Source: Polaromonas sp. P2-4
Lineage (GTDB): Bacteria; Pseudomonadota; Gammaproteobacteria; Burkholderiales; Burkholderiaceae_C
DNA: 64,000 bases
NCBI GenBank assembly: GCA_024703855.1
Contig: CP087965.1
Location: forward strand, 2,782,001 to 2,846,000
Direction of reading: 5' to 3'
A program made the translations under genes and the position numbers. The notes below the pieces were generated by a model that was not told where the DNA came from, ran no database searches, and saw only the letters and a program-made list of their open reading frames with translations. Shown here one piece after another: positions 60,997 through 64,000 of this stretch (positions within the stretch are counted from its first letter, which is position 1; every line of letters starts with the position of its first letter).

Positions 60997-61972
60997 TCAG
61001 TCCAACTGAATGTTGTGCTTCTGGATAACGGGCTTCCAGCGCGCCACATCCGTCGCCAGCAAGGCGCGGAACTCGGCCGGTGTGTTGCCTACGACATCCA
61101 TGTATTGCAAGCGCAGCTTGTCCTTGACAGCGGGCTCGGCCAGGGTTTGGGTGATCTGCTCGTGCAGCTTCTTCACGATCTCCGCCGGCGTTTTTCGCGG
61201 GCGCGATGAAGCCGATCCATGCATCGGCTTGGACGTCGGGAAGCCCGCTTTCTGCCAAGGTCGGCAACTCCGGTAGCGAAGGAGAGCGTTTGGCCGAAGC
61301 CACGGCCAGGGCGCGGATCTTTCCAGCTTTCACGTGAGGCATGACGGCAGCCGCGGGCAGCAAGGCCATGTCGACTTCACCCGCCAGCACCGCGGTCACC
61401 GCGGCGCCCGAGCCCCGATAGGGCACATGGACCACATCGGCCCCGGTCCCGGCTGCAAGCGTTTCCATGGCCAGGTGAGAGACGGATCCGGCTCCAATCG
61501 ACGCAAAGCTGAGATTGGCCCGTCCACCCTTCATGAGGTTGAGCAACTCCCTCGGGCTGTTGACCGAATGTTTGAGGGCCACGACCAGTACTGACGGCTG
61601 GGAAACGGCCACGGTGAGCATCTCGAGATCTCGTGCCGGGTCATATGCCATCTTCTTGAAGAGCAACGGGTTGACCGCCAGCGGACCGGCGATGCTGACA
61701 CCGATGGTCTGCCCATCGGGTGCCGCTTTCGCGACGGCATCGGTGCCAATGTTCCCGGCCGCCCCGCTCTTGTTCTCGACAACCATGGGCTGACCGAGGC
61801 GCGCCGACAACCTGTCCGCGACCACACGGGCAACCTGGTCGGGGGTCGAGCCGGCGTCGAAAGGGACCACGACTCGCACCGGGCCCTTGGGCCAGGCCTG
61901 CGCCGAGGCGATGGGTGCTGCGCTCATCAGTGCGGTGCTTGCCAGCACCAGAATGGCTCTGTGGAAGTTCAT
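60997..61972 (-). CDS. Bug-family periplasmic solute-binding protein of the gentisate operon (one frame break)
   Basis: A TctC-like protein of about 325 residues: a signal peptide ending IASAQA, WPKGPVRVVVPFDAGSTPDQVAR, VVENKSGAAGNIG and VPYRGSGAAVTAVLAGEVD. The break near 61193 is one extra A (GCGAAAAACG for GCGAAAACG, AKTPAEIVKK). First gene of the minus-strand operon and divergent from a LysR gene; the ligand is probably an aromatic or related carboxylate. Confidence 0.87.
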
Positions 61973-62098
61973 GGTGTCTCCAGAGGTGGAAGTTGGGGTC
62001 GGGACAGTCCGGCGCCCTGAGAGTTGCCTCAAATTTAGCGATGGAGCATCATTACGTCGATACACTCTGGTTAATAGTCGCAAGCGGGGAACGTAATA

Positions 62099-62984
62099 AT
62101 GGATATGAAGCTTCTGGCCGTCTTTGATGAGATCTACAAGACCCGCAGTGTTTCCGCGCTGGAGAGAATCTCGAGCTTGCGCAAACCTCGGTCAGCCTGG
62201 CGCTTGCGCGCCTGCGTCGACAGTTCAATGACCCTCTGTTTGTACGGACGGGCAGCGGCATGATGCCCACGCCGCACGCGGTGGCTCTGGTGCAGCCCCT
62301 GCGCCAAGCGCTTGAACTCCTTCGGGTCGCGACGCAGCAACAGGTGGTGTTCGATCCGTCTTCATCCACCCGACACTTCCATATCGCGATGACGGACATC
62401 AGCCATCTTGAATTCCTGCCGTCGCTGATCAACAAGATAGGCAAGCTCGCACCCGACATTCGGGTCGATGTGCTTCTGCATCACCTCGGAAACGCCGAAA
62501 CTGCTGGAGTCGGGAGATGCCGACCTGGCAGTCGGATTCATGCCGGAACTGGAGGCGGGTTTCTACCAGCAGAAACTGTTTGACCAGACGTTTGCTTGCG
62601 TGGTTCGGCTGGAGCATCCACGCATAAAGCAGCGCTTGACCGAGCACCTCTTCAAGCGCGAGAAGCACGTGGTCATCACGGCACCGGGCACTGGCCATGA
62701 ACTGGTCGAGCAGGCCCTCGCGCGGCAGCGTCACGAGAATGGTGACCTTGTCCCTGCCCACGCTGCCTGGCGTGGGCAATTTGCTTGCGAATACCGATCT
62801 GGTTGCGACCGTTCCGGAGCGTGTCGCTCAAATGCTTGTGCGAATCGCGAAGGTGAAAGCGCTGCCTCCGCCCTTCAAGTTCCCGTCATTCTCAATCAAG
62901 CAACACTGGCACGAGCGCTATCAGCAGGACCCCGCCAACCAATGGCTTCGATCGACGGTGGCCGACTTGTTTCTCGAGGCGTGA
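62099..62984 (+). CDS. LysR-family regulator of the gentisate operon (three frame breaks)
   Basis: About 295 residues: MDMKLLAVFDEIYKTRSVSAA, then ELAQTSVSLALARLRRQFNDPLFVRTGSGM (helix-turn-helix of the NahR/NodD-like subgroup), TRHFHIAMTDISHLEFLPSL and a complete effector domain. Breaks near 62160 (one G short), 62489 and 62741 are all single-base. Divergent from the Bug gene with 126 bases between starts, so it is the likely activator of the 3-hydroxybenzoate/gentisate operon. The NahR-like type fits hydroxybenzoate effectors. Confidence 0.85.
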
Positions 62985-63337
62985 CTGTGCGGGTGTCAGT
63001 CTCGGACTAGGGGCGCTGGACTGAAGCCGCGTCGAATGTCGGTTGCTGATGTCCGCTTAGGGCCGAGACTTGCCCATCACGCGGGATTACTGAATGGCCG
63101 GATTCGCTGCATTACCGTCATTCATGACGAAATCTTGACCGGCTGCAATGGGCACGCAAGCGACATTGATGGCAGTCGGGTATGGCGCGACCGGCTCGTT
63201 AATTGCTCAAAGACAGCAATTTGCTGAGCAGGTTTCTTACGATTGAATGCCAGCGTGGATAACGAACGAAAATATTGGAGACAATACGGTACTGGTGAAA
63301 TATTTCAACCAGGTAAATAAAAGAAGGAAATTTAAAA
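62985..63337. other. Intergenic region, no supported gene
   Basis: No gene or strong structure recognised. The last 50 bases before 63338 are AT-rich (TAAATAAAAGAAGGAAATTTAAAA) and include an AAGGA Shine-Dalgarno for the H1-like gene. Confidence 0.4.
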
Positions 63338-63684
63338 ATGGCAACTGCGAAAAAAACGGCTCCAAAGGCTACGGTAACTCCAAAGGCTGCGGCAACTCCA
63401 AAGAAGGTAACGGCTCCTGCGAAAGCGGTGAAACCCGTTGCCAAAGCCGCTGTAAAAAGGCGCCTGTTTCGAAGACAGCCAAGGCTGTTGCAAAACTTAG
63501 CGCAAGCATCATGAAGCTGACCGAACGCAAAGACAAAATCAATGCGGAAATCAACGCCCTGCGTGATCAACGTACTGCGCTGAAAGTTGTTCCGGTGGCT
63601 TCTGCGCCCGTAGCTCCAAAGGCAAAGGCTGCTCCTAAAGCTGCAGCGCCAAAGAAGGCGGCAAAGCCTGCTGCCAAGAAATAA
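63338..63684 (+). CDS. Histone H1-like Lys/Ala/Pro-rich DNA-binding protein (one frame break)
   Basis: About 115 residues. N- and C-terminal arms are built of K-A-P repeats (TAPKATVTPKAAATPKK; KAKAAPKAAAPKKAAKPAAKK), joined by a helical segment KLSASIMKLTERKDKINAEINALRDQRTALK with coiled-coil character. The break near 63451 is a run of five A where six would join AVKKAPVSK. Similar basic proteins of Burkholderiales bind and compact DNA. The N-terminus is the ATG at 63338 behind AAGGA. Confidence 0.75.
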
Positions 63685-63713
63685 TATTCTTTAGCGACAC
63701 TGTTGCTTTGCAG

Positions 63714-63742
63714 AAAAGACCCTTTTGGGTCTTTTCTTTTGT
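63714..63742 (+). terminator. Rho-independent terminator
   Basis: AAAAGACCC (63714-63722) and GGGTCTTTT (63727-63735) form a perfect stem with a TTTT loop, followed by CTTTT. It ends the transcript of the H1-like gene and, being symmetrical with flanking A and T, may work in both directions. Confidence 0.9.
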
Positions 63743-63872
63743 TCAAACCAATTGCCATTCCTGCTGCCGCTTGGAAAACTCCGCCGCAGTCAGATTCAAA
63801 GCGAGGTTTCGCCCTTGTTGGTTGTGCGTTAGTCGCTATCAAAAAGAGAGTAAATCCATTGCATCCCGGCGC

Positions 63873-64000
63873 TCACAGCGTAAAAATCTTGCCCGGGTTC
63901 ATGATGTTCTTCGGGTCGAGTGCTCGCTTGATGGTGCGCATCATCTCCACCGCGCCGTTGCCGGTTTCGGTGACCAGAAAGTCCATCTTGTGCAGGCCGA
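63873..64000 (-). CDS. FAD-linked oxidase, GlcD/lactate dehydrogenase type (3' end only)
   Basis: The last 42 codons of a minus-strand gene whose start lies beyond the window: GLHKMDFLVTETGNGAVEMM, IKRALDPKNIMNPGKIFTL. This C-terminus is characteristic of the FAD-binding oxidase family that includes glycolate oxidase GlcD and D-lactate/D-2-hydroxyglutarate dehydrogenases. The substrate cannot be told from this fragment. Confidence 0.82.
   Translation of the reverse strand, partial: GLHKMDFLVTETGNGAVEMMRTIKRALDPKNIMNPGKIFTL

Noticed and set aside
1..64000. CRISPR arrays, rRNA and prophage structural genes
   Set aside because: No regularly spaced direct repeats, rRNA segments or phage head/tail genes were seen on either strand.

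Overview
The window looks like a chromosomal segment of a high-GC betaproteobacterium of the order Burkholderiales, most likely family Comamonadaceae. The reasons are the GC-rich coding style, three Bug-type (tripartite tricarboxylate, TctC-like) periplasmic binding proteins without their membrane partners, gentisate- and glucarate-type catabolic operons, and short dispersed repeats that I associate with this family. It opens inside parB, which usually sits near the replication origin.

Layout. 1-814: 3' part of parB. 815-7470: an accessory block that reads like an integron cassette array without an integrase. Foldable attC-like sites (1083-1135, 3614-3697, 4157-4209, 6697-6763 and a decayed one from 7261) separate a cupin cassette, a GFA-domain cassette and two elements that each pair a tyrosine recombinase with an IS91-type HUH transposase. 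7472-30015: sugar-acid and peptide/amide catabolism. It holds two aldehyde dehydrogenases, an ApnO-like dehydrogenase, a dipeptide-type ABC importer, an M81 peptidase, an amidase, an SDR, a tartrate/malate-type decarboxylating dehydrogenase, a RuBisCO-like protein, a DUF1537 kinase and a GntR regulator. A LacI-regulated D-glucarate operon (kdgD-Bug-gudD) follows on the minus strand with clear palindromic operators. 31199-37850: LysR, Bug, class III CoA-transferase, cupin, acyl-CoA dehydrogenase, methylglutaconyl-CoA-type hydratase and HMG-CoA lyase, a set that could take a branched C6 dicarboxylate to acetyl-CoA and acetoacetate. 37926-43766: M14 carboxypeptidase, metallo-beta-lactamase-fold hydrolase, a MITE-like element with perfect 32-bp inverted repeats, an M48-like protein that has lost its zinc site, and an SDR. 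43818-50220: TetR-controlled RND efflux operon. 50484-53443: a third recombinase/IS91-type element, followed by an attC-like hairpin and a second MITE-like element. 53510-54574: DnaJ-like protein. 54928-62984: a LysR-linked operon for 3-hydroxybenzoate/gentisate degradation with a tannase-family esterase. 63338-64000: histone H1-like protein, a terminator and the 3' end of an FAD-linked oxidase.

A dominant feature is the number of broken reading frames. More than 30 breaks fall in otherwise well-conserved genes. About twenty have the same form: one CG/GC unit appears lost from a CGCG-type tract. Others are one-base changes in homopolymers or an extra A in TTCG. This looks more like systematic consensus error, or possibly repeat-tract instability, than natural gene decay. 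I therefore annotate these genes as CDS with the break stated. Elements with nonsense codons or large deletions (recombinase at 1268, RuBisCO-like remnant at 18417, homocysteine methyltransferase remnant at 30195, oxidase remnant at 39676) look like genuine decay.
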